DNA of 64,000 nucleotides, taken from positions 62,001 through 126,000 of the forward strand of contig NZ_RCWL01000004.1 in the NCBI RefSeq assembly GCF_003991195.1, given 5' to 3'. Below the pieces are notes generated by a model. That model was not told the origin of the DNA and made no database searches. It saw only the letters and a program-made list of their open reading frames with translations. The DNA comes from Gynurincola endophyticus (lineage in GTDB: Bacteria; Bacteroidota; Bacteroidia; Chitinophagales; Chitinophagaceae). Below are positions 51,056 through 60,923 of the stretch, piece after piece. The position numbers were made by a program, and so were the translations under genes. Each line of letters opens with the position of its first letter. Within the stretch, counting starts at the first letter, position 1.

Positions 51056-54000
51056 TTAAAATGTATATCTGACACCTAACTGTAATTGTGCTCTTGACCC
51101 GAAATAATCAATACTGTAGGGTTGCCCGGGGTTTTTAAATGTATATACCGGATAGTTACCGCTGTTTTGCATAGGCGGAAACAGTGTCGGAGTTAATCCA
51201 ACACTACTCGTACTGTTGAATGTATTAGGAGAAAAATACTGAATGCCCCAGTTTTTGCTGATCAGATTTGTAAGGTTCATTACATCAAACACAACTGTTA
51301 TATACTTCGATTTTGATTTGTTTAAAAAGATATCATGCGAAACATGTAAATCAGCCTGTACATTCCAGGGAGTTCTGCCCCTGTTTCTTTCGGTGAACTG
51401 ACCTCTTCTACTACTTAAATATTCATTACCATCGATGAACTGATTAAATGCATCAGCCTGTTGTTGTGCGGTTCCTTGTGAATTATCTTTAAAGAATCTT
51501 ACGGCTTGTTCCTGAGTTGGAATATAAACTAGTGAAACCTGTTGAGGTAATCCCTGAATACTGTTATTTACAATACCATAAGTAAACGGACTACCTGATT
51601 GTGCACTTACAAAAAGAGAAACAATTGTTTTTCCGGCTGTGTTCCAATAATGAGTGTAAGTAGCATTTGCCACAATTCTGTGACGTATATCGAAGTTACT
51701 GTAAGCCAGTGCCGGATTATTCGGCACCAGTGCCTGGTTTAACTGCCAGTTGCTTTCCATCGAGTTACGTACACCGTTACTAAGGTCTTTTGATTGTCCG
51801 TAAGTATATGAAACACTGGTATTAAAAATATTTCCGATTGATTTTGATACAGTACCTGTAACACTGTAACGGAATCCCTGATTGGTATTACTTAACAGGT
51901 AAGTATTTGAAAAGCGCGGATCTACCGTTCCGCTATAAATTGGTTGCTGACGTTCGGTATCATATCCATACCAACGAGGATTATCATTCGTATTTAACTG
52001 TTGAAATAAAACGTCTTTTATATTACGCGTATAGATACCCTCCACGGTAAACTTCCAGTTATTGTAGGTAGTGTAATCAATTGCCAGGCTACCTCTGAAT
52101 ACTTTTGGTAATACGAAATCATTATCAATCAAATCGATTTGTGTTTTTCCGCTGTTCGGATTATTCATAACAGCCCCGTTTTGTTCGATAAAATCACCAA
52201 TACCGTTCGGACTTGGTTTGATCGCATCACTACCCGGAACAAAAGGTTTATTATCGGCTCTCTGATCAAAGGCACCATAACTATCTCCTGTATTATAATA
52301 CGCATATGCTAACCAGGCAAAAGGTATACGCCCTGTAAATACACCGGCACCACCTCTTACAATTACAGTAGCATCACCCAACACATCATATCTGAAGCCC
52401 ACACGTGGTGACAACTGAACTTTGTTCATGAACTGGTTGTTTATTCTGTTCAACGGAGTATAAGTATAAGTATTTCCGAAATCGGGGTCTGCAAGAATAT
52501 TACGCACTTTATTACTCATTACCGGCATAGTTGGCAGATAAGCCAGGTCTGCGCGTAAGCCCGGTGTAATTTTTAATTTATCGCTTATTCTTATTTCGTC
52601 CTGAATATAGAGGCTGTACATATGTACATCAAAAATGGCAGCAGCATTATCCAGTATGTAATCTCTGTTATTATTTGTATAATTGTAACTTCCCCTTACC
52701 CTGTAAGGATTATTGCTTAAAAAATCTTCAATACTCTGGTAATCTACCCGACCATTCCAACCGTTCACAAAACCATAATTGATGTTATAGATTTCATTAT
52801 GTGTACCTATCAGGAACTTATGAATACCTTTATTCCAGTTAAGGTTTGCAGTAACTTCCCATGTTCTCTGACGCATATTGAAAATACTCGCCTCACGGTC
52901 TGAACCCAGATAAATGGTAGAACCGGGCGTTCGTCCCATAATTTGAACCTGTGGTAACGATGGGTCACTTATCGGATTTCGGCTATCTTTCACTTGTGAA
53001 AAACCCACAACCAGGTTTCCGGAAAGGTCATTACTGAAGCGGCTTTTCAATTCTGCTACCGTACTGGTTTGATTATTTACCTGCTCAAAAGCCATGCTGC
53101 TGAAACGGAAATCCTGCTGATCTCTGTCCATATGCGAAGCCTTACTAAAAATAGTATTGTTGCGCACCACCAATTGGTGGTTGTTATTAATATTCCAGTC
53201 TAGTCTGTTAAAAAACTTTTGCGATTCGCTCCAATTCGTATACATACCTGCAGTACCGGCATCGAATATATTTCCGTAGCGGCTTTGAACTGCATTGGAG
53301 ATAGCGTTTGCATCATCAACCGAAAGAATATGAGCGGTTTCATCTATTCCTGCAATTAATTGAGTAGGATCTTTTCTACCTGTAATTTCTTCATTGGTAA
53401 AGAAGAATAATTTATTCTTAATAATGGGAAATCCGACTCTGAAACCTGCCTGGTAATCATGAAAATCATTATCCATTTTTCCGAGAGAACCTTTTCTGTC
53501 TTTACCGATCATAGCTGCATTTCTTCCGAATCCGTATACCGATCCGGTTACTTTATTACTACCGCTACGGGTAACGGCGTTGACAGATCCTCCTGTAAAG
53601 TTTCCTATTTTCACATCAAATGGTGCCAGATAAACCTGAACATCTTCAATGGCATCCAGAGATAAAGAATTAGTACGGGTGCTGCTACCTGCCATACCGG
53701 AAGTACCGGTTTGTCCACCTAACGACGGACTAAACCCTATCGCGTCATTATTGATGGCACCATCGATTGTTACGTTATTATAACGAAAGTTAGTACCACC
53801 GAAACTATTGTCTTTGCTTCCTTGTGGTGTAAGGCGGGTAATATCGGTCAGGCTTCTGGTAATAGTTGGTGTGTTTCTCACCTGTTCAGCGCTGATATTT
53901 TTACCGGCACCATAAATATCTGCACGTTGTCTGGCTTTTCTTGAAGCGGTAACAACAACTTCGCCTAATTCTGCTGCACTTTCTGCAAGAACAAAGTCGA

Positions 54001-54352
54001 GTTGCTGGTTACCACCTAATCTGATAACAATATTTTCTCTTGTTTCGGTTTGTTTACCAATCATGGTAGCAGTAATAGTATATCCGTCACCGATACGCAT
54101 GTTGTTGATCGAATACAATCCTCTTTCATCTGTAGCAACGGTATATTTCGTAGCAGTTCCGGTATGTATTGCTGTAATGCTGACACCAGATAGGTTATTA
54201 CCCGAAACGTCTTTTACACGTCCGTTGAGAGAGCCACTGGTTTCCTGTGCATAAGCAAGCGTTCCCAGCAACAGCATTGATAAGAAGAAAGATAATCTTA
54301 TAGTGTTTTTATACAATCGAATAAACGATATTGTATAGGTTGATTTGTTCAT
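51056..54352 (-). CDS. Oar-like TonB-dependent receptor with carboxypeptidase-regulatory domain
   Basis: A 1098-residue outer-membrane protein. Signal peptide to about YAQETS (35), regulatory-like domain (about 38-115, GSLNGRVKDVSGNNLSGVSI), then a plug-like region (about 130-270) with LTRLTPQG, NVTIDGAINNDAIGFSPSLGGQTG and GGSVNAVTRSGSN. The large barrel ends GVRYTF. This order, with the VTIDG-N-D and GGSVNAVTRSG motifs, is that of Oar-type receptors used for protein or peptide export/import in Myxococcus and Bacteroidota. Its stop overlaps the next gene. No SusD partner is found; FAS1 and DUF4397-like lipoproteins lie upstream. Confidence 0.92.
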   Translation of the reverse strand: MNKSTYTISFIRLYKNTIRLSFFLSMLLLGTLAYAQETSGSLNGRVKDVSGNNLSGVSITAIHTGTATKYTVATDERGLYSINNMRIGDGYTITATMIGKQTETRENIVIRLGGNQQLDFVLAESAAELGEVVVTASRKARQRADIYGAGKNISAEQVRNTPTITRSLTDITRLTPQGSKDNSFGGTNFRYNNVTIDGAINNDAIGFSPSLGGQTGTSGMAGSSTRTNSLSLDAIEDVQVYLAPFDVKIGNFTGGSVNAVTRSGSNKVTGSVYGFGRNAAMIGKDRKGSLGKMDNDFHDYQAGFRVGFPIIKNKLFFFTNEEITGRKDPTQLIAGIDETAHILSVDDANAISNAVQSRYGNIFDAGTAGMYTNWSESQKFFNRLDWNINNNHQLVVRNNTIFSKASHMDRDQQDFRFSSMAFEQVNNQTSTVAELKSRFSNDLSGNLVVGFSQVKDSRNPISDPSLPQVQIMGRTPGSTIYLGSDREASIFNMRQRTWEVTANLNWNKGIHKFLIGTHNEIYNINYGFVNGWNGRVDYQSIEDFLSNNPYRVRGSYNYTNNNRDYILDNAAAIFDVHMYSLYIQDEIRISDKLKITPGLRADLAYLPTMPVMSNKVRNILADPDFGNTYTYTPLNRINNQFMNKVQLSPRVGFRYDVLGDATVIVRGGAGVFTGRIPFAWLAYAYYNTGDSYGAFDQRADNKPFVPGSDAIKPSPNGIGDFIEQNGAVMNNPNSGKTQIDLIDNDFVLPKVFRGSLAIDYTTYNNWKFTVEGIYTRNIKDVLFQQLNTNDNPRWYGYDTERQQPIYSGTVDPRFSNTYLLSNTNQGFRYSVTGTVSKSIGNIFNTSVSYTYGQSKDLSNGVRNSMESNWQLNQALVPNNPALAYSNFDIRHRIVANATYTHYWNTAGKTIVSLFVSAQSGSPFTYGIVNNSIQGLPQQVSLVYIPTQEQAVRFFKDNSQGTAQQQADAFNQFIDGNEYLSSRRGQFTERNRGRTPWNVQADLHVSHDIFLNKSKSKYITVVFDVMNLTNLISKNWGIQYFSPNTFNSTSSVGLTPTLFPPMQNSGNYPVYTFKNPGQPYSIDYFGSRAQLQLGVRYTF

Positions 54353-54385
54353 CTTTAAAATTTTACAATCATTGATACGTTATCC

Positions 54386-55378
54386 TTATTGTGTCTGACG
54401 CAAAGAACCATTGATAATGTGCAGTACACCATTTCCGGTAAGTATATCTCTTTTAGATACAGCTATATCTGATGTATTACCAATACCTCTGAGGCTAATG
54501 GTACTGAAAGATCCAGGAGCTGCCGGATCCTGTACCAGTTTGATATCGATGGTATTACCGTTAAACATTGCCTGTTTTGATGCATTGGAGGAGCCGGCAC
54601 TTAAGATATAATCATAAATAAAACGTCTGTCATTGACAATATGATAACTTACCAGGTCGCGTAATTGCTGAATATCTGTTTGTTTAATTTGTTGAACGCT
54701 GGCATAGCCTCTTTCGATCATTGCATTGTTAGCAGGTGCAAAAATGGTAAATGGGCCGGCTTCATTAATATCAGCCAGCATACCTGAGCTAATCAAAGCC
54801 TGGGTAAAAAGGGTTAGTTCGTGCTCAGCGGCAACGGCATCACCTAATTTATTATGCAGATAAGGAGTTAAAACACGATCAATAACCTGAATCAATCCAT
54901 TAGAAGCCGGAATATTTTTAGCTACCACTCTCGATCCGTTAATGGTAAGAACGGTATCCTGGCCTTTTATCCAATGAGTAGCATACATTTTACCTCCGCG
55001 TGAACGTAGTTCCTGGTTGAATAAAAAAGGGAGTTTATTCAATTCGTATTTACCGTCAAGTGTATGATAATTCGCAATACGTGTAATTATTGTTGCATTG
55101 GCAGTAAGTACATTTACTGCGTTCGGATAACCGGCTGCTCCAAATGCGATATCAGAAGGAGCTAATACGGTATAAGGGCCCGCTCCTTTTTGCAAATCCT
55201 GATCCAATGCACTTCTACGTAAAGCAGCATTAAATGAAGACAGATTAAAGTTATCAGCAACCACCATATTTATTCTGTTATTATCATAATTGCTCATTGT
55301 ATCAGCAGTGTTTTTGATACAGCCACTGATAGCAAGCATACCACATAAGGGGAGGTAAAGTAATTTTCTATACTTCAT
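54386..55378 (-). CDS. FAS1 (fasciclin) lipoprotein, copy 3
   Basis: A 330-residue lipoprotein starting at 55378 (MKYRKLL); an extended frame to 55420 would overlap the previous gene. Lipobox ISGC near residue 19. Two FAS1 domains: the first (about 40-165) with YTVLAPSDIAFGAAG and GLIQVIDRVLTPY, the second (about 180-330) with FTIFAPANNAMIERGY, YHIVNDRRF and GVLHIINGSL. FAS1 domains mediate adhesion by protein or polysaccharide contact. One base separates it from the gene before, 33 bp from the Oar-like receptor. Confidence 0.92.
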   Translation of the reverse strand: MKYRKLLYLPLCGMLAISGCIKNTADTMSNYDNNRINMVVADNFNLSSFNAALRRSALDQDLQKGAGPYTVLAPSDIAFGAAGYPNAVNVLTANATIITRIANYHTLDGKYELNKLPFLFNQELRSRGGKMYATHWIKGQDTVLTINGSRVVAKNIPASNGLIQVIDRVLTPYLHNKLGDAVAAEHELTLFTQALISSGMLADINEAGPFTIFAPANNAMIERGYASVQQIKQTDIQQLRDLVSYHIVNDRRFIYDYILSAGSSNASKQAMFNGNTIDIKLVQDPAAPGSFSTISLRGIGNTSDIAVSKRDILTGNGVLHIINGSLRQTQ

Positions 55379-55379
55379 C

Positions 55380-56693
55380 TTAATTGATTTTAAGGTCTTT
55401 TGGAATAAGTAAACGGTCAACTACGTGAATGGGCCCCATAATTGTATGAATGGTTTCAAGAATAGTGGCTTCAGGAAAATTTGAATTCTTCACTTTTACT
55501 GTACTTTTTCCTGCTTCGTTTTTACCGAAAGTGAAAGGCATTTTATAAGGAGGGTATCCTGAAGCATGATTAACAGAGTAATCATACAGATATTCATCCC
55601 TTAAATCATTTACAAAAAAATTGGTAGCCATGCCGCCCTGCACTTTACCGCTGGGTGTTTTGGGCAAATTATCTCTTCCAAAATCCCAGTGAAACGACAG
55701 AATAGAATCTGAAGGGAAACCCAGTGTCACCTCCCAGTAATCAAAATCGACAATGGGTGCAGCAGCATTCCGTTGATTCATTTGAAGGATTTCTTCAACA
55801 CTGTTAAAGCCTGCTTTTAAAAAAGCTTCATTTACGGGTATAAACATCATTTCTCTTGACACACTCATTTTGTCGCCATTATAAGTCTGAAATGATTTTA
55901 TTCTGGCATACTCGGCTCTGGTCCAGTCAATCCATCCCCAGCCACCGGGGTCAAAGCCGAAATTTTCTTCATAAATTCTTCTGTAGGTGAGGTCGTGTAT
56001 TTCATCAACCCTGGTTTGCAATTCAAAAAACATACTGAATCTCGGATCGATTCTGGCAACACTATAGAAGTCGGCTTCAATCGGTAAGCTTACCAGTTGA
56101 TCAATTGGCCATATATATCCATTCACGGCAGGAATCGCTTTCTCAGCATCTCCGGACGGTATAGCATTAATTAATAATTTATTCTGGTCTATATACAGGT
56201 AATGCCGGTAAAAGTAAACGTCAAACTGAGTATTACCCGGCTGTTCATTTCCATAGAAATAAGGCGTCTGAACATATTTCGGGTTGCTCAAAAATGAGGC
56301 ACTTGCGAGATTACCTGACACACGGCTAAGGGCCTCCTTACTGATTACACCTCTAAGCGTATAAAATTTTACAAGGCTGTCTGCCTGTATAACAGTCATA
56401 GCATCTATACGTGAGGCGGTATATCCTCCTGCCTGTAAAGCTGCGTCTGTTGGTACCAGTAAGGTATACTTAAATTTCCCTGACAATATGCTATCCATAC
56501 TACTTCGTTGGAATGCCTTATAAAATAGCTGATAAGAAGAAGCTTCCAATAATTCGTGAAGTGTTTGATTAGATTCTGGCTGATATGGGATCGGTTCTCC
56601 CTCCGGCGGAGGCATAAATTCATTTTTGGTACATCCTGCCAACGCTAAACCCAAAAATAAAACGGACAGATATTTTTTTATATTCTTTTTCAT
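55380..56693 (-). CDS. FAS1 (fasciclin) lipoprotein, copy 2
   Basis: A 437-residue lipoprotein (lipobox LAGC, about Cys21). FAS1-like parts: YKAFQRSSMDSIL, YTLLVPTDAALQAGGY and NGYIWPIDQLV in the first domain, MMFIPVNEAFLKAGFNSVEEIL in a second. The second domain is longer and diverged, with ETIHTIMGPIHVVDRLL near the end. The region between the two domains (about 200-280) has no motif I know. One of three FAS1 genes in a row, all in the same operon. Confidence 0.88.
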   Translation of the reverse strand: MKKNIKKYLSVLFLGLALAGCTKNEFMPPPEGEPIPYQPESNQTLHELLEASSYQLFYKAFQRSSMDSILSGKFKYTLLVPTDAALQAGGYTASRIDAMTVIQADSLVKFYTLRGVISKEALSRVSGNLASASFLSNPKYVQTPYFYGNEQPGNTQFDVYFYRHYLYIDQNKLLINAIPSGDAEKAIPAVNGYIWPIDQLVSLPIEADFYSVARIDPRFSMFFELQTRVDEIHDLTYRRIYEENFGFDPGGWGWIDWTRAEYARIKSFQTYNGDKMSVSREMMFIPVNEAFLKAGFNSVEEILQMNQRNAAAPIVDFDYWEVTLGFPSDSILSFHWDFGRDNLPKTPSGKVQGGMATNFFVNDLRDEYLYDYSVNHASGYPPYKMPFTFGKNEAGKSTVKVKNSNFPEATILETIHTIMGPIHVVDRLLIPKDLKIN

Positions 56694-56727
56694 TGAATGA
56701 TATTCTATTCGATTATTTGAAAATAGC

Positions 56728-57867
56728 TTACTTAATTAAATCCAGCGGAACAGCTGTAATACCGGTTAAGTGATGTACAATGCCGTTTTCAAATAAGCGG
56801 TCATAATTTTCGATTGCCGGAATTACTCCGTTATTGTTGGATTGTATTTCGGGTCCGATTCTGGTTCCGAAAGGCGTTGACCCCACCGGTGGTTTCCATA
56901 ATGAAAAAGTTGGAAAATTGGTATAGTGAGCATCACCCGGATTAGCACTGTAAGCATTTATGCAATTGATATGAACATACCAGTCGTCATTTCTGAGATT
57001 GGGAGCATACGTATACTCACCTCCTACCCTGTAAAACAAATATTGATCAGAAATAAAGAAATGATTATTATAAATTATATACTGCCCCAGTAATCTATTA
57101 CCATTATAATTATCAGCGTTCAGATCTTCCATCATCTGAAGGGTAATACCTTTATTGATGAATGCATTATTTTCAGGAGGAAATATGGTAAAAGGGCCAG
57201 GCTGAGATAATTCATTCCACAATCCGAATTTTTTCAATCCTGCAACGAAAATGCTGTAATTGGGTTGCGAGGCTAAAAAATCCTGTACAGTTTTTCCTTT
57301 ATGGTATTGTAACATTTTATCTAAAACATGTAATACACCATTTGACAATTCGATATTTGTACGAATCAGCTGAGATCCGTTAAAGTAAAATTTTCTGTCG
57401 CCGGTAATAGCCGACGCATAGGGGCTTGAGGAAGATAATGTTTCATACCTTACATCAACAGCATTAGTAGGAATAGAAGAAGTAGTCAGCCTTCTTTCTT
57501 TAATGATGTGATATTGCATTGCTTCCCGCAGGCTATCCTTATTTAAATGCAAAATATTTTCTTTTGTATGAATACCCATTCCTTTAAATGCACGGTCGTT
57601 TAGTGCCAGAACAGTAAAGGACCCTTCTGCATTCAGCTCATCCACTAAACCTGTATAATCCAATGCCGCATAAAAAAGCTGAAAATCAAAATTATTTCTG
57701 ATGAAATCACCTGCCGGTCTGATATTTTCATTAGGTTTTGGAATGAGTAAATCATCATGTTTACATGAGTACAAAAATGATAAGGAAAGCAGCAACAAAC
57801 CATTCAGTAGCCGTTGTACTTTATATTTATTATGATTTGATAACATCGTATACGCTGTTTTATTCAT
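56728..57867 (-). CDS. FAS1 (fasciclin) lipoprotein, copy 1
   Basis: A 379-residue lipoprotein, lipobox LYSC near residue 36; an alternative start is the ATG at 57846 (MLSNHNK). First FAS1 domain (about 55-185) with FTVLALNDRAFKGMGI, MQYHIIKERRLTTS and GVLHVLDKML. Second (about 195-375) with FTIFPPENNAFINKGI and IVHHLTGITAV. It lies 13 bp after the DUF4397-like lipoprotein gene. The three FAS1 copies differ in length and sequence, so they are not recent duplicates. Confidence 0.88.
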   Translation of the reverse strand: MNKTAYTMLSNHNKYKVQRLLNGLLLLSLSFLYSCKHDDLLIPKPNENIRPAGDFIRNNFDFQLFYAALDYTGLVDELNAEGSFTVLALNDRAFKGMGIHTKENILHLNKDSLREAMQYHIIKERRLTTSSIPTNAVDVRYETLSSSSPYASAITGDRKFYFNGSQLIRTNIELSNGVLHVLDKMLQYHKGKTVQDFLASQPNYSIFVAGLKKFGLWNELSQPGPFTIFPPENNAFINKGITLQMMEDLNADNYNGNRLLGQYIIYNNHFFISDQYLFYRVGGEYTYAPNLRNDDWYVHINCINAYSANPGDAHYTNFPTFSLWKPPVGSTPFGTRIGPEIQSNNNGVIPAIENYDRLFENGIVHHLTGITAVPLDLIK

Positions 57868-57880
57868 TTGAAGAATCTTA

Positions 57881-59092
57881 TTAATAAGAAGGTGCAGGAT
57901 ATTTTCTTTGCACGGTCATCATGTAAATTCCACCATTCACTACTTCTACCGTATTTACCGTAGCAAAAGTTCTTGGGTTGTAAGTACCGGAGTGAATACT
58001 CACCAGCATGTTAGGTAAAGTTCCAGCTGAGTTTATTCCGGTGAGACCCTGGCCATTTCTATAGCAGTTAAGCACTGCCCAGTTACCACCGGTATTAACA
58101 TCACCGCCAAAGTAAGTGTTGTTTGTCGGGTTGATTCCAGGCCTGAAGAAATCAAAGCTCTGCCAGCTGGCTGTTTTAATTTTATCATCGGCCGGATTAG
58201 CAAAAAGCGGGAAGTTTATATACGGAGCAACGGCATCAGAAGTTGAGTTTCTTTCAATCGTGGTAAGATAAACACCGTTGTAACCTTTCAATGCATTACT
58301 CCTGTAATTAGAACCCATGTTAGAAAGATTTTCGTCAGGATAAATAGTGAGATAAATATCCATTTTGTCTTGTATACCATACTGAAATTTTCCATTTCTG
58401 AAATTTTTTGGTTTGGCATCATCCGGTGATTGAACAAATCCTTTTGCCGAATAATTATAAAAATTTGTATACACCAGTTCATCTGAAAGCGGAAGTTTAT
58501 GAAATATTTCCTGCCTGAGTAATAATCCGTTTTCTTTTGTTTGAAAATCTTTCTGCAGCAGGTGCATGGTATACACTTCAGAAGCGGTTAATGAAACAGT
58601 GGTATCCAGCATAATATCATCTTTTAAATGCCCTTCCAGCTGAAAGTAAGGGATATCATTTTTAGGCCTGTACAAAAAAACAAATCTTAAATTTCCAGAA
58701 GGAATCTGTGCCCAGCTACTCAAGTCGTATCCATTCACAATTGGCGCAACCAATACATTTTCTTTTCCCGGATATTCCGGATTATTAACTGAAGTAGATG
58801 AACCTATATGAGAGGGATAAGGTGGTGCATAACTGTTTCGTATATCCAAAAAGTCACCAACTATTTCTGCTCCTTTAATTTTACCATCCGCACCATACTC
58901 CGGATTTATCAACATACACAAAAACGGAACTTTAACATCTTTTTCACCCAGGGTAAAACCATAATTAAAGTTATTAAACACGCGCAGGTAAGCAGGATTT
59001 TCAACCTTTGTATATTCCACTTTGGTACAACCGGAGGTAACCAGCACAAGTGCCCACAAACTATAAAGTAATATCAGAAACTTATTGTTCAT
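57881..59092 (-). CDS. Lipoprotein of DUF4397-like type
   Basis: A 403-residue lipoprotein, lipobox TSGC (about Cys22). The N-terminal KVENPAYLRVFNNFNYGF and later IPSGNLRFVFLYR resemble DUF4397-type Bacteroidota lipoproteins, but the match is weak. The rest is beta-rich with a C-terminal VNGGIYMMTVQRKYPAPSY. Function unknown; it is followed 13 bp later by the FAS1 genes. Likely a surface partner of one of the receptors. Confidence 0.72.
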   Translation of the reverse strand: MNNKFLILLYSLWALVLVTSGCTKVEYTKVENPAYLRVFNNFNYGFTLGEKDVKVPFLCMLINPEYGADGKIKGAEIVGDFLDIRNSYAPPYPSHIGSSTSVNNPEYPGKENVLVAPIVNGYDLSSWAQIPSGNLRFVFLYRPKNDIPYFQLEGHLKDDIMLDTTVSLTASEVYTMHLLQKDFQTKENGLLLRQEIFHKLPLSDELVYTNFYNYSAKGFVQSPDDAKPKNFRNGKFQYGIQDKMDIYLTIYPDENLSNMGSNYRSNALKGYNGVYLTTIERNSTSDAVAPYINFPLFANPADDKIKTASWQSFDFFRPGINPTNNTYFGGDVNTGGNWAVLNCYRNGQGLTGINSAGTLPNMLVSIHSGTYNPRTFATVNTVEVVNGGIYMMTVQRKYPAPSY

Positions 59093-59151
59093 GTATTTTA
59101 GTTTTAATCCGGTAAAGAGTCATACTTTACCGGAACTTATTTTAAATGATA

Positions 59152-60867
59152 TTATTTGTTATGTTTAAGTATCATAATTCTGGCAGGAACAGAAGAATTA
59201 TTCCGGCCGATTAAAGCAATTGTATATACACCTATATCTTGTGCTGGCAATGCCCTGTTCAGATTAGTATATAACTCTTTTCTTGTAATTATATCCTCAG
59301 AAGATACCGGTGTAATATCACTTGCCCAGGTACCTGGTATTACATCAGGTGCAGACCTGTACACCATAATTTCATATTCAGACCCCGGATAGGTGGTAAT
59401 AAGATATGGTTTATCGTAAACTGGTAATGCCGGCTGTAGGTTTGATGCAACAGTATGGCTCATCGGCTGTCCATTATTTTTTGTAAAAGTGATGTATGAA
59501 TTATCCGGAGACATATTCAAAAATCTTAAACTACTAAAAAACGTATACTTGAAATGGCCATAAGTGGCATCATCAATTGCACCAATATAATTTTTTCCAC
59601 TAAGGTCGTTTGAAACTGTAAGAATCTGAGCGTTTCCATTCGAAGAAGGATATAACCAAAAAGAATAATTCATCGAAGCTCTTAACACATGATGAGTAGT
59701 AGCGATAACTTTACCGGAAGCATCCGTAGCTTCAATTGTATAATCGCCCTGTACTACCGCCGTATATTCACTGGCATGCCCAAAACTAACCTGATTGCCG
59801 ATAGTATGTCCATTCACTTTGAAGTTAACCTCATCATTATTGAACGCATTTACACCCTGAATTCTGCAATAAGTCATATTCACTTCAGTAGAATTATCAT
59901 TGATTATACTGAATGAATTCTGATAAAGAAAAGCATCTTCACCTATGTCAGAAATATAGTAATTAAATCTTTGAGGTGTTACCACGATAGTATATATACC
60001 TCCTGGTTCATAAGTCATTAGCGGTGCAAATACCAGATTAGAAGTTGTTCTGAGACTGGTTGCCACTGTAGAAGTCGGAGGATCGATCATTGAATAGGCA
60101 TAACCCATTGGCTCGTATTGAGCTGACGGAATTTGCCTGCCATCATCAGTTAGTATTTTAAACTGATAGGTGCCATAAGGAACTTCTATATATTCTGAAA
60201 CCGGATTTGCAGCGGTTATTGAAGTAGTACTGGTATGAACAGCTGTACCATCTGCATAAGCAAGGGTGATATTTCCGTGTAATTCTTCCATACTACCGCT
60301 ACTGTTAGCAAAGTTTCCTTTAATTCTTGCTGATAGATTCAGAATTCTGATTTTAAAATGATCCGGTTTTGCAGGTGCTGTAATACCACGCGGAACTTTT
60401 ACACTCTGAGGTTGGCCTTCCTGCCAGTTTGAGGCTACCATCAAATAATAATCTACCGGATTATGATAATCATTTTCCGCCTGTATTATTTCGTCACGTT
60501 CTGCTTGTTTATAATAATTTCTGTCAAGAATTTTCAGCTCAACTTTTTCCTGATTATCAAACAGCTGTTGAGGAACAGTCCATGTACTGCCTAAACGTCC
60601 GTTTTTAGGAAAGTACTGAGTGCCGGGAGAAAAGCTGGCCTGAGGAGTCTGAGGATGTACAATATAAAAACTCGTTACACTGTCGCCGTTTGCAACTACC
60701 TGGTTGAAACCACCCAGGTTAATGATTCTGACGTTGGAGTTTTTCATATTATCAGTTATCATCCGGTTATCGGTGGTCATATCAAACTTGTCTTTCTGAC
60801 AAGATGATAGAGCAACCGCCAGCACAATCAGCCCTAAAAATTTATTAAAATGATTTCTTTTATTCAT
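59152..60867 (-). CDS. DUF4397-like lipoprotein, large
   Basis: A 571-residue lipoprotein, start at 60867 (MNKRNHF) rather than 60906, placing the hydrophobic signal and lipobox LSSC (about Cys23) at the N-terminus. SNVRIINLGGF (about residue 44) and VPYGTYQFKILTDDG (about 230) fit DUF4397-like beta-sandwich repeats. Later segments FKVNGHTIGNQVSFGHASEYTAVVQGDYTIEATDASG form another beta-sandwich. No catalytic motif. It lies 56 bp after the first receptor, the place where susD would normally be, and may be that receptor's surface partner. Confidence 0.75.
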   Translation of the reverse strand: MNKRNHFNKFLGLIVLAVALSSCQKDKFDMTTDNRMITDNMKNSNVRIINLGGFNQVVANGDSVTSFYIVHPQTPQASFSPGTQYFPKNGRLGSTWTVPQQLFDNQEKVELKILDRNYYKQAERDEIIQAENDYHNPVDYYLMVASNWQEGQPQSVKVPRGITAPAKPDHFKIRILNLSARIKGNFANSSGSMEELHGNITLAYADGTAVHTSTTSITAANPVSEYIEVPYGTYQFKILTDDGRQIPSAQYEPMGYAYSMIDPPTSTVATSLRTTSNLVFAPLMTYEPGGIYTIVVTPQRFNYYISDIGEDAFLYQNSFSIINDNSTEVNMTYCRIQGVNAFNNDEVNFKVNGHTIGNQVSFGHASEYTAVVQGDYTIEATDASGKVIATTHHVLRASMNYSFWLYPSSNGNAQILTVSNDLSGKNYIGAIDDATYGHFKYTFFSSLRFLNMSPDNSYITFTKNNGQPMSHTVASNLQPALPVYDKPYLITTYPGSEYEIMVYRSAPDVIPGTWASDITPVSSEDIITRKELYTNLNRALPAQDIGVYTIALIGRNNSSVPARIMILKHNK

Positions 60868-60923
60868 TTGTATTTCTTTTACAGTTTCAGTACTAAATCT
60901 TTTCACTGATCAATAGTGATGGA

